Assembly (NCBI RefSeq): GCF_003963535.1
Contig: NZ_CP034539.1
Location: 9,610,001 to 9,674,000 of the forward strand
Direction: 5' to 3'
Source: Streptomyces cyaneochromogenes
Lineage (GTDB): Bacteria > Actinomycetota > Actinomycetes > Streptomycetales > Streptomycetaceae
Length of the DNA: 64,000 nt
The notes under the pieces are model-generated. The model was not told the DNA's origin, did not search any database, and saw nothing but the letters and a program-made list of their open reading frames with translations. A program made the position numbers and the translations under genes. This document shows, piece by piece, positions 24,537-33,991 of the stretch (position 1 is the stretch's first letter; each line of letters starts with the position of its first letter).

Positions 24537-26615
24537 TCAACTCGGCGGCAGTACCCGGGCGATGAGCAGCGCCACGTCGTCGGAGTTGTCGGGCTGGTGC
24601 AGGGTGCGCAGGAGGAGGTCGCAGCACTCCTCCAAGGGGCGGTCGGGGTCGTCGAGGAGCTCCAGGAGTGCGTCGAGGCGCTCGTCGAGCGGGTGCTGCC
24701 GGGTCTCGACCAGGCCGTCCGTGTAGAACACCAGCTGGTCGCCGGGCTCGAGGTCGACGGTCGTCGTCGAGAAGGCGACGCCGCCCACGCCCAGCGGTGC
24801 TCCGGTGGGCAGTTCGAGGAGTTCCGGGGCGTGGCCGTGGCGGACCCGGACGGGTGGCAGATGCCAGGCGTTGGCGATCCGGCACTGCCGCAGCCGCGGG
24901 TCGTGGACGGCGTAGACACAGGTCGCGATGGAGTGGTCGAGGCCCTCGGTGATCTTGTCGAGGTGTTCCAGGAGCCGGGTCGGTTCGAGGTCGAGGGAGG
25001 CCAGCGTGTGGGTCGCCGTGCGCAGCCGGCCCATCGTCGTGGCGGCGTCGATGCCACTGCCCATCACATCGCCCACGACGAGCGCGGTCTTGCCGTCCTC
25101 CAGCGGGATCACGTCGAACCAGTCGCCGCCCACCTCGGCGCTGGCGCCCGCGGGCTGGTAGCGGGAGGCGACCTCCAGGCCGCCGGTCACCGGCGGATGG
25201 CTGGGCAGCAGGCTGCGCTGCAGGGTGAGGGCGGTGTCGCGGGCGTTCTGGTACCAGCGGGCGTTGTCGATCTGCACGGCCGCGCGGGCCGCCAGTTCAC
25301 GGGCGAGCAGCAGGTCGTCCTCGCTGAACGGCAGCGGATTGCGGGTGCGCTTGAGGTCGAGGGCGCCGAGCACCTCGCCGCGCGCGATCAACGGCACCGC
25401 CAGATAGGAGTGCACGCCCGCGCGGCCCAGCTGGACGGCGGCCTCGGGGGAGCGGGCGATCCGGGGCAGGTCGCTCTCCTCGACCCGGGCGACCATGACG
25501 GGGGCGGCGGTGCGCACGCACTCGGTGACGAGGCGGTCGGGGCCGTAGCGGGCGACCTGCCCGGGCGGGTCGGCGGCGTCGAGGGCCTCCGTGGCATGCC
25601 CGACCTGGACGGCCAGGGCGCGGATCACCGCCGATTCGGTAGGCCCGAGGCTGCTGCGTCTGCCCTCCATCACGGTTTCCAGCAGATCCACGGCCGCGAC
25701 GTCGGCGAGCTCCGGCACGGCGACGTCGGCCAACTCGTGCGCCGTGCGGTCCAGGTCCAGCGTGGTGCCGATCCGCGCGGAGGCGTCGGCGATGAGGGCC
25801 AGGCGCCGCCGTGCCGTCTCGGCCTCGACGGCGGCCTGGTGCTGCTCGGTGATGTCCACGGCCATACCGGCCACGCCCAGCACCGTCCCCGCCGTGTCCT
25901 CCAGCCGGTAGAGCGAGATGGTCCAGAAGTGCTCGCGGTCCGGGTCGGCCGGGGTCCGGCCCACGATGCGCTGGTTGATCAGCGGATCACCCGTCCGCAG
26001 CACATCACGCAGGGCCGCCTCGATGGCGTCGGCGTCGATGCCGGGCAGCAGCTCGCGCGGCGTGTGGCCGATGTGGTCCTCGGCAGGGATGCCGTTGAGC
26101 TCCGCCAGCGCCTGGTTGACGGAGACGTACCGCAGGTCGGTGTCGAGGACCGCCAGCCCGATCGGGGCCTGCGCGATCGTGCGCGTCGACAGCGCCACGT
26201 CCCGCTCCAGGCGCCGGACCGTCGTCTGGTCGGCGCACAGGCCCAGCGCGTAGACGTCCCCCTCGTCGTCGAGCAGCCGCATGTTGCGGAACTCCACCAG
26301 CCGTGTGCTGCCGTCCTTGCGCCGGATCGGGAAGGCGCCGGCCCAGCCCTGACCGGTCTCCATGACGTCGGAGAACAGCTTGACGACCAGGTCCAGGTGC
26401 TGTTCGTGGACCATGATCCGGGCGGCGTACTGGCCCAGCGCCTCGCGCGCCGGATAGCCGAACAGCTCCTCGGCCTGGGGGCTCCACAGCACGATGCGCC
26501 CCTCGACGTCGAGCACGACCGAGGCCACGCCCAGTACGTCGAGCAGCCCGCTCGGCCCCAGCGGCCCGCGCTCGGGCTCCTGGCCCTCGGACACGGGACG
26601 TTCGGCTGCAGACAT
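24537..26615 (-). CDS. PAS-PAS-GAF-PP2C (RsbU/SpoIIE-type) serine phosphatase
   Basis: The protein has about 692 residues. PAS1 (about 25-130, VLDVEGRIVLWSPQAEELFG), PAS2 (about 145-265, VLDTDLRYVSVNQALAELNG), a GAF domain (about 280-440, HSYLAVPLIARGEVLGALDL) and a C-terminal PP2C/SpoIIE phosphatase (VGGDWFDVIPLEDG, VGDVMGSGIDAA, FYTDGLVE, NSDDVALLIA) are in order. The metal-binding aspartates of the phosphatase are present. Such proteins dephosphorylate anti-sigma-factor antagonists in stress signalling. There is no HATPase domain, and no cognate kinase or antagonist is adjacent. ATG 26615 was chosen; a TTG at 26687 is the only longer option. Confidence 0.88.
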   Translation of the reverse strand: MSAAERPVSEGQEPERGPLGPSGLLDVLGVASVVLDVEGRIVLWSPQAEELFGYPAREALGQYAARIMVHEQHLDLVVKLFSDVMETGQGWAGAFPIRRKDGSTRLVEFRNMRLLDDEGDVYALGLCADQTTVRRLERDVALSTRTIAQAPIGLAVLDTDLRYVSVNQALAELNGIPAEDHIGHTPRELLPGIDADAIEAALRDVLRTGDPLINQRIVGRTPADPDREHFWTISLYRLEDTAGTVLGVAGMAVDITEQHQAAVEAETARRRLALIADASARIGTTLDLDRTAHELADVAVPELADVAAVDLLETVMEGRRSSLGPTESAVIRALAVQVGHATEALDAADPPGQVARYGPDRLVTECVRTAAPVMVARVEESDLPRIARSPEAAVQLGRAGVHSYLAVPLIARGEVLGALDLKRTRNPLPFSEDDLLLARELAARAAVQIDNARWYQNARDTALTLQRSLLPSHPPVTGGLEVASRYQPAGASAEVGGDWFDVIPLEDGKTALVVGDVMGSGIDAATTMGRLRTATHTLASLDLEPTRLLEHLDKITEGLDHSIATCVYAVHDPRLRQCRIANAWHLPPVRVRHGHAPELLELPTGAPLGVGGVAFSTTTVDLEPGDQLVFYTDGLVETRQHPLDERLDALLELLDDPDRPLEECCDLLLRTLHQPDNSDDVALLIARVLPPS

Positions 26616-26881
26616 CCGCACCGCCTTCGCCCATCCTCGCGGCACGCCGTTCCCCCGTGCCGACTCCCCTTGTTCTACCGCGTTCAACCGGATTCGGGCC
26701 CCCTTGGTCGTTCACCTCCACCATCCCTCAACACGACGGGGAACGTCCGCCGAAGCGGTCACGAGGGCACGGGACTGTGGCCGATCGGACAGCACACGTT
26801 CGCCTTCTTGGTCTGTACATGACCACATCGCCCCGCCAGACTGTCCGCCGACACGCTCCCACCCCCCAAGGAGTCGCTCCC

Positions 26882-27760
26882 ATGACCCTGGCCCTGCGCG
26901 CCCGGCAACGTTGTCATGCCGCTCTCACCGGTCTCGTCGCCCTCGCCTCCGCGGCCGTGCTGTCCACCGCGACGCCCGCGCAGGCCGCCGACACCTGGAC
27001 GGAGGTGGGCTCCGACCGTGCCGACCCGCTGACCGAGAGCCAGGGGCTGACCTCCGTCGAGGTCCCTGCCAACAGCGCCAACCGCTACACCGGCATCGGC
27101 ACCATCCCCGCCTCGGTCAGCCGCCGCGGCTGGAACCACGTCGGCGACCCCGACGCCTCCTACAACGGCTACTACGTCGAGCCCTACCAGGCGGACTCGG
27201 GCAGCGCGAAGATGTTCCGGGTGCAGGCGCCGGACGGGACCTGGTCGGAGTACGTCCACACACTCGGCTCCGGGGAGGCGCTGAACAACTCGTTCGCCGC
27301 CATCTCGCCCGGCGGTCAGTGGATGGTCTCGGGGGAGTGGGGCACCATGACCCGCCTGCTGGTCCACCCGACCCCCGGCGTCAACCCCGGCACGTCCCCC
27401 TCGGCGGACCTCCCCTGGACGTCCAGCATCCGGCTGGACCGCGCCGTCCGCGACGTTCAGGGCTGCGACTTCCTCAGTGCCACGACCCTGCTGTGCTCCT
27501 CCGACGACCCCGCGGGCACCCTCTTCGGCATGACCAAGCCGCTCCTGCAGATCGACCTCTCCGCCGAGCCCGGAGCCTCCGACGTGACCGGCCGCGTCAC
27601 GGCCCTGCGTCAGCTCCCGCTGCGCAGCTCCTGCTCCGGCGGCTTCGAGACGGAGGGCATCGACTACGACCGCCGTACCGGCACCCTGCGCGTGATCGTC
27701 ATCTCGCCGGGCTTCTGCGTGCTGACCGACAGCAAGACGTACCGGTTCACACGCGGCTGA
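26882..27760 (+). CDS. Secreted protein of unknown function
   Basis: The protein has 292 residues and a clear signal peptide (LRARQRCHAALTGLVALASA, cleavage after PAQA-A). ATG follows aaggag with nine bases of spacing. The mature part is rich in beta-forming sequence with repeated short motifs (GQWMVSGEWGTMTRLLVHP, CDFLSATTLLCSSDD) and four cysteines that could form disulfides. It reads like a beta-propeller or lectin-like extracellular protein, but no named family is recognised. The gene is divergent from the phosphatase with a gap of about 266 bases that holds no other gene. Confidence 0.7.
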   Translation: MTLALRARQRCHAALTGLVALASAAVLSTATPAQAADTWTEVGSDRADPLTESQGLTSVEVPANSANRYTGIGTIPASVSRRGWNHVGDPDASYNGYYVEPYQADSGSAKMFRVQAPDGTWSEYVHTLGSGEALNNSFAAISPGGQWMVSGEWGTMTRLLVHPTPGVNPGTSPSADLPWTSSIRLDRAVRDVQGCDFLSATTLLCSSDDPAGTLFGMTKPLLQIDLSAEPGASDVTGRVTALRQLPLRSSCSGGFETEGIDYDRRTGTLRVIVISPGFCVLTDSKTYRFTRG

Positions 27761-27783
27761 AGACCGGACGGACCGCTTCGCCG

Positions 27784-27852
27784 GTGCGGCCGGGCGAGCC
27801 CCGTCTGTGCGGCCGGGAGAGCTCCGTCTGTGCGGACGGGAAGGTTCCGCCG
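27784..27852. repeat. Three imperfect 23-bp tandem repeats
   Basis: gtgcgg recurs at 27784, 27807 and 27830, each followed by (c/a)cggg and a purine-rich stretch, giving a regular 23-base period between the secreted-protein gene and the next gene. No function is evident. Confidence 0.7.
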
Positions 27853-27949
27853 GTAGTGCTCCGCCGTCCGTGGTGCTTTTCTTGGGTTGGGGTCCGGTTC
27901 CGCGGGCTACCCGTGGCACCGCGGCGCGGCCACGAGAGGAGCGATCACG

Positions 27950-28330
27950 ATGGACCGTGAACGACTGCACGAGGAACCCGTCTCCGTCGAGATCAGCGGA
28001 TGCAGCAAGGAGGACGCCCGGATCGTGTTCGACACGCTGTGCGCGTGCTTCGAGTCCGATCGTGGCCCCGACGACGTGCCGGAGCAGCTCCACGAGACGC
28101 GCCCGATGGTGTGGCTCGGGACGTTCGAGGTCACGGACGCGCACGAGTGCCCGCCGCCCGCGCGGCTCTCGTCGACCGTCGAGGCCGACGCGCAGGGCGG
28201 CTACTGGGCCATCGAACGGCTCCGTACGACCCTGGACTCCCTGTTCACGGTGCACGACCTCGCCTCCGCCTCGGGCGACCAGGAGCGCGAATTGCACGTG
28301 GTGCTGAAGAGCCGGCCCGGCGTCGCATGA
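27950..28330 (+). CDS. Conserved-looking hypothetical protein, 126 residues
   Basis: ATG at 27950 follows gagagga with good spacing. The product is acidic and soluble: SVEISGCSKEDARIVFDTLCACFESDRG, then RPMVWLGTFEVTDAHECPPP and LSSTVEADAQGGYWAIERLRTTLDSLF. The alternating helix/strand pattern could be a small ferredoxin-like fold. Three cysteines do not form a recognised cluster motif. It converges on the M20 hydrolase gene with a 17-base gap. Its function is unknown. Confidence 0.6.
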   Translation: MDRERLHEEPVSVEISGCSKEDARIVFDTLCACFESDRGPDDVPEQLHETRPMVWLGTFEVTDAHECPPPARLSSTVEADAQGGYWAIERLRTTLDSLFTVHDLASASGDQERELHVVLKSRPGVA

Positions 28331-28347
28331 CGAGAGCGCCCGGCCGC

Positions 28348-29508
28348 TCATGACGAGCCGAGCAGGCCGAGCACGGCACGGCGGTAGACGGCGTGGACGG
28401 CGGGCAGGTCCTCGAGACAGGCCCGCTCGTCCACGCCGTGCAGCCCCTCGTGTCGCACCCCGAAGCCCGCTGTGGCCGGGATGCCCTCACCCGCCAGCAG
28501 ATTCCCGATGTTCGACGGCCCGGCGGTCTTCGGCCGGACGGTCAGCCCCTCCCGGGCCGCGGCCCCCAGCAGTGCGGCCGCGGGCTCCTGGCCCTCGGCG
28601 AGCCGATACGACGGCCATGCGGCCACCGGAGTGATCGTGGTCGGCCGCGGTGCGGGCACCCGTACGTCCAGCTCGCCCACCGCCTCGCGGACCAGCCGCT
28701 CGGCGTCGCGGGCCTCGAAGTCCGGCGTCGTACGGATGTCGACGCCCAGCTCGCACAGACCGGGCACGACCGAGAAGCCCTGACCGCCATGGCAGGACGT
28801 CACCGTCAGCTTCGGCGGCAGAGGGAACTCGCCCTGGGCGTCTGGGAGTTCGGCCTCTTCCAGGAGCCGTACGAGGTGCGCCGCGCGGGAGACCGCACCG
28901 GGTGTCGTCCGACGTGACCCCGAATGGCCCGAGGCCGCGTGCACCGCGATCGTGGCCCTCCACAGTCCGCGCCCGCCGACCACGACCTCGTCGAGCCCCG
29001 GGTAGCCGATCATCACCCCGGCCGGACGGACCGCCTCCGGGTCCGCGAGATAGGAGCGGGCACCGCCGAAGCCGCCCGTGTGCTCGTCGACGTCGAGCAG
29101 CACAGCGAGCCCGCCGCGCAGGGTGTCGGCACGGCCGTGCAGCTCGGCCGCGATGCCGCAGAACATCGCCGCGGCGAGTTTGGAGTCCGCCGCGCCTCTG
29201 CCGCGCAGCCATCCGTCGACGACCTCGCCGCAGTCCGGCGCGAACGACCAGGCCGTCTCGTCGCCGTACGGGGCGGTGTCGACGCAGGCGTCCAGCGCCC
29301 ACCAGGGTCCGGGCCGGCCGCCCGCGACCTCGATCAGCAGGCCGACGGTGTCGCCCTTGCCGCCGTGGAGACGGCGATACGGCAGCCCGTGCCCGGCGAG
29401 CCAGTCCTCCAGGACGCCCAGGACGGGGCCGTAGTCGTCGATCCCGGCGCGGCTGGGGCGGCGGATCAGCCGCTGGGCGAGGTCGATCACGTCGGCGTGT
29501 GCGGTCAT
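28348..29508 (-). CDS. M20-family metallohydrolase (ArgE/DapE/ACY1 type) with substituted metal ligands
   Basis: The protein has 386 residues and the M20 fold, including the dimerisation (lid) domain starting near VVVGGRGLWRATIAVHAASGHSG. The family normally shows H-x-D, G-x-x-D-x-K, E-E and a final H. Here the first is ALDACVDTAP (Cys instead of His), the second is GRGAADSK, the third is VDEHTGG (His after the general-base Glu), and the last His is in GVRHEGLHGVDE. The enzyme therefore seems to bind metal through an altered ligand set or to have lost activity. The substrate is unknown. Confidence 0.8.
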   Translation of the reverse strand: MTAHADVIDLAQRLIRRPSRAGIDDYGPVLGVLEDWLAGHGLPYRRLHGGKGDTVGLLIEVAGGRPGPWWALDACVDTAPYGDETAWSFAPDCGEVVDGWLRGRGAADSKLAAAMFCGIAAELHGRADTLRGGLAVLLDVDEHTGGFGGARSYLADPEAVRPAGVMIGYPGLDEVVVGGRGLWRATIAVHAASGHSGSRRTTPGAVSRAAHLVRLLEEAELPDAQGEFPLPPKLTVTSCHGGQGFSVVPGLCELGVDIRTTPDFEARDAERLVREAVGELDVRVPAPRPTTITPVAAWPSYRLAEGQEPAAALLGAAAREGLTVRPKTAGPSNIGNLLAGEGIPATAGFGVRHEGLHGVDERACLEDLPAVHAVYRRAVLGLLGSS

Positions 29509-29567
29509 GGGGTCACTGTGCCCGAGGGTGGTCGGTGTCAGTGGCGGGTGTCACCCCTTCCCGGTTG

Positions 29568-29581
29568 TGCAACTAGTTGCA
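29568..29581. promoter_or_regulatory. Perfect 14-bp palindrome at the fadH promoter (candidate PadR operator)
   Basis: tgcaactagttgca is a perfect palindrome in the divergent gap between the M20 gene and the FadH-like gene. It overlaps a candidate -35 (TTGCAT, 29577-29582) that is 18 bases from TACAAC (29601-29606). The padR gene at the end of the same operon and the similar site at 14029-14040 point to PadR binding. Confidence 0.65.
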
Positions 29582-29641
29582 TAAAGGCTCCGCGGTCCTC
29601 TACAACTACGTGAAGCACGACACCGCGCACGGAGGGGCCCG

Positions 29642-31657
29642 ATGAGCCGTTACCCGCACCTGCTGAGCCCGCTCGACCTGGGCTTCACCACGCTGCCCAA
29701 CCGCGTCCTCATGGGCTCCATGCACGTGGGCCTGGAGGAGGCCGAGCGCGGCTTCGAGCGCATGGCCGCCTTCTACGCGGAGCGGGCCCGCGGGGGAGTG
29801 GGCCTGATCGTCACCGGCGGTATCGCCCCCAACGACGAGGGGCGCCCGTACGAGGGCGGCGCCAAGCTCACCACCGACGCCGAGGCCGAGCAGCACCGCG
29901 TCATCACCGAGGCCGTGCACCGCGAGGGCGGCCGGATCGCGATGCAGATCCTGCACTTCGGCCGGTACGCCTACCACCAGGACCTCGTCGCCCCGAGCCC
30001 GCTGCAGGCGCCGATCAGCCCCTTCCCGCCCCGCGAGCTCACCGACGCCGACGTCGAGCGGACCATCGACGACTACGCCCGCGCCGCCCGCCTCGCCCGG
30101 CAGGCCGGGTACGACGGCGTGGAGATCATGGGCTCCGAGGGCTACCTCATCAACGAGTTCATCGCCACGCAGACCAACAAGCGCACCGACCGCTGGGGCG
30201 GCTCGTACGAGAACCGCATGCGCTTCCCGGTCGAGATCGTCCGGCGGGTGCGCGAGGCCGTCGGCGAGGACTTCATCATCGTCTACCGGCTGTCCATGCT
30301 GGACCTCGTCCCGGGCGGCTCCACGCTCGACGAGGTGATCACGCTCGCCAAGGCCGTCGAGGCCGCCGGGGCGACGATCATCAACACCGGCATCGGCTGG
30401 CACGAGGCGCGCATCCCGACCATCGCCACCTCGGTGCCGCGCGGCGCGTACACCTGGGTCACCAAGCGGCTGATGGGCGAGGTGTCGGTCCCGCTGGTGA
30501 CCACCAACCGCATCAACACCCCCGAACTGGCCGAGGAGTTGCTGGCCGACGGCACCGCGGACATGGTGTCGATGGCCCGCCCGATGCTCGCCGACCCCGA
30601 CTTCGTCGCCAAGGCCGCCGCGGGCAGGCCCGAGGCCATCAACACCTGCATCGGCTGCAACCAGGCCTGCCTCGACCACACCTTCAGCGGCAAGATCACG
30701 TCCTGCCTGGTCAACCCGCGCGCCTGCCACGAGACCGAACTGACGCTGTCCCCGACCCGGCGGCGCAAGCGCGTCGCGGTCGTGGGCGCCGGACCCGCCG
30801 GCATGGCCTGCGCCGTAAGCGCGGCCGAACGCGGCCACGACGTCACGCTGTTCGACGCCGCGGGTGAGATCGGTGGCCAGCTGAACGTCGCCCGCAAGGT
30901 CCCCGGCAAGCAGGAGTTCGACGAGACGCTGCGCTACTTCCGCCACCAGCTCGACTGGCAGGGCGTGGACGTACGGCTGAACACCTGGGTGTCGGCCGAG
31001 GACCTCGCCGCCTACGACGAGGTGGTGGTCGCCACCGGTGTCAGCCCGCGCACCCCGGAGATCCCCGGCGTCGACCACCCGAGCGTCGTGGGCTACCTCG
31101 ACGTCCTGCGCGACGGCGCCCCCGTCGGCGAGCGCGTCGCCGTCCTCGGCGCGGGCGGCATCGGCTTCGACGTCGCCGAGTTCCTCACCGACGGCGGCGA
31201 CAAGGCGAGCGAGGACCCGGCGACGTACTTCCGCCAGTGGGGCGTGGACATGGACTACACGGGCCCCGGTGGCCTCGCCGCCCCCGAGCGGCCGGCCCCG
31301 CCGCGCACCGTCCACCTGCTTCAGCGCAAGACCAGCAAGGTCGGCGCGGGCCTCGGCAAGACCACCGGCTGGATCCACCGCACCGAGCTCAAGCACCGGG
31401 GCGTCACCATGGTCCCGGGCGTGCGCTACGACCGGATCGACGACGCCGGGCTGCACGTCACCGTCGGCGAGGAGAGCACGGTCCTCGAGGTCGACACGAT
31501 CGTGCTGTGCACCGGGCAGGAGCCGCGCCGCGACCTGTACGAGGCGCTGCTCGCCGCCGGCCGCAGCGCGCACCTCATCGGCGGTGCCGACGTCGCCGCC
31601 GAACTGGACGCCAAGCGCGCCATCAAGCAGGGCACGGAGCTGGCGGCGAGCCTGTAG
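29642..31657 (+). CDS. FadH-like NADH:flavin oxidoreductase (2,4-dienoyl-CoA reductase family)
   Basis: The protein has 671 residues. The N-terminal Old Yellow Enzyme-type FMN barrel covers residues 1-330. The 4Fe-4S cluster cysteines are in CIGCNQACLDHTFSG and ITSCLVNPRAC (about residues 335-360). The C-terminal FAD/NAD domain starts with RVAVVGAGPAGMACAVSAAE and contains a second dinucleotide-binding loop VAVLGAGGIGFDVAEFL. The length and domain order match 2,4-dienoyl-CoA reductase and related enzymes. It probably forms an operon with the PadR gene 31 bases downstream, whose likely operator lies in this gene's promoter. Confidence 0.9.
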   Translation: MSRYPHLLSPLDLGFTTLPNRVLMGSMHVGLEEAERGFERMAAFYAERARGGVGLIVTGGIAPNDEGRPYEGGAKLTTDAEAEQHRVITEAVHREGGRIAMQILHFGRYAYHQDLVAPSPLQAPISPFPPRELTDADVERTIDDYARAARLARQAGYDGVEIMGSEGYLINEFIATQTNKRTDRWGGSYENRMRFPVEIVRRVREAVGEDFIIVYRLSMLDLVPGGSTLDEVITLAKAVEAAGATIINTGIGWHEARIPTIATSVPRGAYTWVTKRLMGEVSVPLVTTNRINTPELAEELLADGTADMVSMARPMLADPDFVAKAAAGRPEAINTCIGCNQACLDHTFSGKITSCLVNPRACHETELTLSPTRRRKRVAVVGAGPAGMACAVSAAERGHDVTLFDAAGEIGGQLNVARKVPGKQEFDETLRYFRHQLDWQGVDVRLNTWVSAEDLAAYDEVVVATGVSPRTPEIPGVDHPSVVGYLDVLRDGAPVGERVAVLGAGGIGFDVAEFLTDGGDKASEDPATYFRQWGVDMDYTGPGGLAAPERPAPPRTVHLLQRKTSKVGAGLGKTTGWIHRTELKHRGVTMVPGVRYDRIDDAGLHVTVGEESTVLEVDTIVLCTGQEPRRDLYEALLAAGRSAHLIGGADVAAELDAKRAIKQGTELAASL

Positions 31658-31688
31658 GGGCGCCCGAGCGCGTCCCTAGGATGAGCCC

Positions 31689-32240
31689 ATGTCACTCCCG
31701 CACGCGATCCTCACCGCCCTGGTCGAAAAGCCGTCCTCGGGGCTGGAGCTGACCCGCCGGTTCGACAGGTCGATCGGCTACTTCTGGTCGGCGACGCACC
31801 AGCAGATCTATCGCGAGCTGGGAAAACTGGAGACCGAGGGCTTCATCCGCACGCTGCCGAGCGAACAGCCGGCCCGTGGGCAGAAGAAGAGCTACGAGGT
31901 CCTGCCCGCGGGCCGCGCCGAACTGGCCCGCTGGACCGCCGCCTCCCAGGACCCGAGGCCGCACCGCGACACACTGCTGCTGCGGATGCGTGCCGCGGCC
32001 GTCGTGGGGACGGAGGGCATCGAGGGCGATCTTCGGCGCCATCTCGACCTTCACCAGCGGCAGTTGGCCGAGTACGAGGAGATCGAGAAGCGCGACTTCC
32101 CGCCCGGCAGGGACAGTTCCCAGGACCGGTTGCGGCACCTCGTGCTGCGCGCCGGCATCGACCTGGAGACCTTCTGGACGCAGTGGCTCACCCGCGCCCT
32201 GGAGGAGTTCGCGGAGCTGCCGGGGAACGAAAGGGCGTGA
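31689..32240 (+). CDS. PadR-family transcriptional regulator (fadH operon)
   Basis: The protein has 183 residues. The N-terminal winged helix (SLPHAILTALVEKPSSGLEL, YFWSATHQQIYRELGKLETEGFI) precedes a C-terminal helical arm (LDLHQRQLAEYEEIEKRDFP). It is related along its length to the PadR at 14084. Being second in the operon, it likely represses fadH and itself through the palindrome at 29568-29581. The inducer is unknown; many PadR proteins respond to phenolic or other toxic compounds. Confidence 0.9.
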   Translation: MSLPHAILTALVEKPSSGLELTRRFDRSIGYFWSATHQQIYRELGKLETEGFIRTLPSEQPARGQKKSYEVLPAGRAELARWTAASQDPRPHRDTLLLRMRAAAVVGTEGIEGDLRRHLDLHQRQLAEYEEIEKRDFPPGRDSSQDRLRHLVLRAGIDLETFWTQWLTRALEEFAELPGNERA

Positions 32241-32311
32241 GCCGGGGCTCGCGTGACGGGTAGGGCACCGGCTCACCGAGCCGGTGCCCGGCGGGGCTTC
32301 GCGCCCTTTCC

Positions 32312-32851
32312 TCAGAGCCGGTACGGCTTCGACTTGCGGCGCAGGAACCAGGCCGTGGCCATGCCGCCCGCGCCCACCAGGACCCCGCCGCCGACCAGCG
32401 TCAAAGTGCCGTAGTCCGTCGAGGACCCGCCCATGCCGCCCATGACGCCGCGCGACGGGGAGGCCGTGGCGGAGATCGTGCGGGTCGGGGTGGCGCCCGA
32501 GACGATGACCGACTGGGTGCCCGCCGTCACGCCGTTCGAGCACACGACGATGACGGTGTAGGTGCCCGCGCTCACGCCCGACCAGGCCGCCGACTGCAGC
32601 GCCGCCGTCCCCGACAGGGACACCTGGCGTCCCTGGGCGAAGTTCGACTGCCTGCTGTTCAGCAGCGAGGCGGTGCCCCAGCTGCCGTTGACGTTGGTGC
32701 ACGCGCTGGTCGTGACGGAGACCGTGGACCCGGTGGTGCTCACGGAGATCCCCGAGACCGCGGCGGCCGGAACGGTGGCCACGGAGAGGGGAAGAACGGA
32801 GGCGGCTGCCACGGTCAGGCCCGAGCGGAGGAGTAGCGATGAAATGCGCAT
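32312..32851 (-). CDS. Secreted, C-terminally membrane-anchored surface protein
   Basis: The protein has 179 residues. It has a signal peptide (SSLLLRSGLTVAAASVLPLS, cleavage near PAAA), an immunoglobulin-like beta region rich in Ser/Thr/Val with two cysteines (TTSACTNVNGSWG, VIVVCSNGVTAG), a Gly/Met-rich linker and a C-terminal helix LTLVGGGVLVGAGGMATAWF followed by RRKSKPYRL. This is the layout of a cell-wall-spanning surface protein. No LPxTG sortase motif is visible. Its function is unknown. Confidence 0.75.
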   Translation of the reverse strand: MRISSLLLRSGLTVAAASVLPLSVATVPAAAVSGISVSTTGSTVSVTTSACTNVNGSWGTASLLNSRQSNFAQGRQVSLSGTAALQSAAWSGVSAGTYTVIVVCSNGVTAGTQSVIVSGATPTRTISATASPSRGVMGGMGGSSTDYGTLTLVGGGVLVGAGGMATAWFLRRKSKPYRL

Positions 32852-33016
32852 GGGGTTCCCTCCGGCGGCACGGTCGGCGGTACATCCCTGGCGCCGCCGA
32901 GGGTCGGGAACGCCCGTGCTGCCTCAGGGTCAGCCAACGCGCCCCCGGCCCTGCCCGCATGCGGGCCGCCCCCGGACAGGTGACGTGCTGCTGCATTCGA
33001 GGGATGCCAAGAGGCC

Positions 33017-33991
33017 TCAGCCCTGCGCGCCGGTCGTCACCGTCCGCTCCGCGGAGAAGCCGCCCCAGGTGCCGTCCGGCAGCCTGCCCCGGATCCGTAC
33101 CCGGTGGGCGACCCCCTTCTCCGGCCCCAGGTAGAAGCTGTACTCGGCCCGCTCGCGCGGCGCGGTCCCGCCGTACACCAGCGACGTGACCGTACGGCCG
33201 TCGAGCTGCACCTGGTACTCCACGACCACACCGTCCGTGCGCGGCGGCACCCAGTTCAGGTCGAGGTGGTACGCCCCGTCCTCGCGATGGGTCGTCGCCC
33301 GGAAGGCGGTCGGCGCGGTGCCGCGCCCGTCGTCGGTGCCGGGCGTGGTGACGCGGACGGCCGCCGGGGCGGGAGAGAGGTTGTCGGCCGCGTCCCGGGC
33401 CCGGACGGTGAAGGAGTAGCGCGTGCCGGGCCGAAGACCCGTGACCACGGTCGCGGTCTGGTTCCCGCCCACACTGTGGATCTTCGTGCCGCCCTGGTGG
33501 ATGTCGTACGACACCACGTCCCGGTCGTCCGTCGCCTTCGACCACGACAGCTGGACCGCCCGGCTGCCGACCGCCCGGCCATGGACCTGCCCCGGACGGG
33601 TCGGGGCGGCGCGGTCGGCGGCCACGGCCTCGGGGGTTCTCGCCCGGACCTCCTTGCTCGGTGGACCGAGCCGCCCGTCGGTGTCACGGGCCCGCACGGT
33701 GAAGGCATACATGGTGGACGGTTTGAGCATGGTGACATCCACCATGTGTGCGGAACCCGGCACTTCCTTGACCTTCGTGGGGCCCCGATACACCTCGTAG
33801 CTGCGGACACCGGGGTCCGCGGAGACGGCGTTCCACATGACGTGCACGCTGGTCGAGCTGCCCGCCTCGGCCGCGACACCGGTGGGCGCCCCGGGCAGTC
33901 GGCCGCCGTCCTCGTCCGCCCCGCTCCAGGCGCAGGAGGAGAGCAACGCGACCGCACAGAAGGTCGAAAGGGGAACGAGGGTACGTCGCAC
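33017..33991 (-). CDS. Lipoprotein with fibronectin type III repeats
   Basis: The protein has 324 residues from GTG 33991, preceded by ggagg at seven bases. The lipobox LSSC is at about residue 20 (FCAVALLSSCAWSG). Two clear FN3 domains (PGAPTGVAAEAGSSTSVHVM to EVRARTPE; RPGQVHGRAVGSRAVQLSWS to VRVTTPG) precede a third, more divergent one (FRATTHREDGAYHLDLNWVP). FN3 modules in actinobacteria are often found on carbohydrate-active or surface-binding proteins, but no catalytic domain is attached. A start further upstream is unlikely because it would hide the signal peptide. Confidence 0.82.
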   Translation of the reverse strand: MRRTLVPLSTFCAVALLSSCAWSGADEDGGRLPGAPTGVAAEAGSSTSVHVMWNAVSADPGVRSYEVYRGPTKVKEVPGSAHMVDVTMLKPSTMYAFTVRARDTDGRLGPPSKEVRARTPEAVAADRAAPTRPGQVHGRAVGSRAVQLSWSKATDDRDVVSYDIHQGGTKIHSVGGNQTATVVTGLRPGTRYSFTVRARDAADNLSPAPAAVRVTTPGTDDGRGTAPTAFRATTHREDGAYHLDLNWVPPRTDGVVVEYQVQLDGRTVTSLVYGGTAPRERAEYSFYLGPEKGVAHRVRIRGRLPDGTWGGFSAERTVTTGAQG

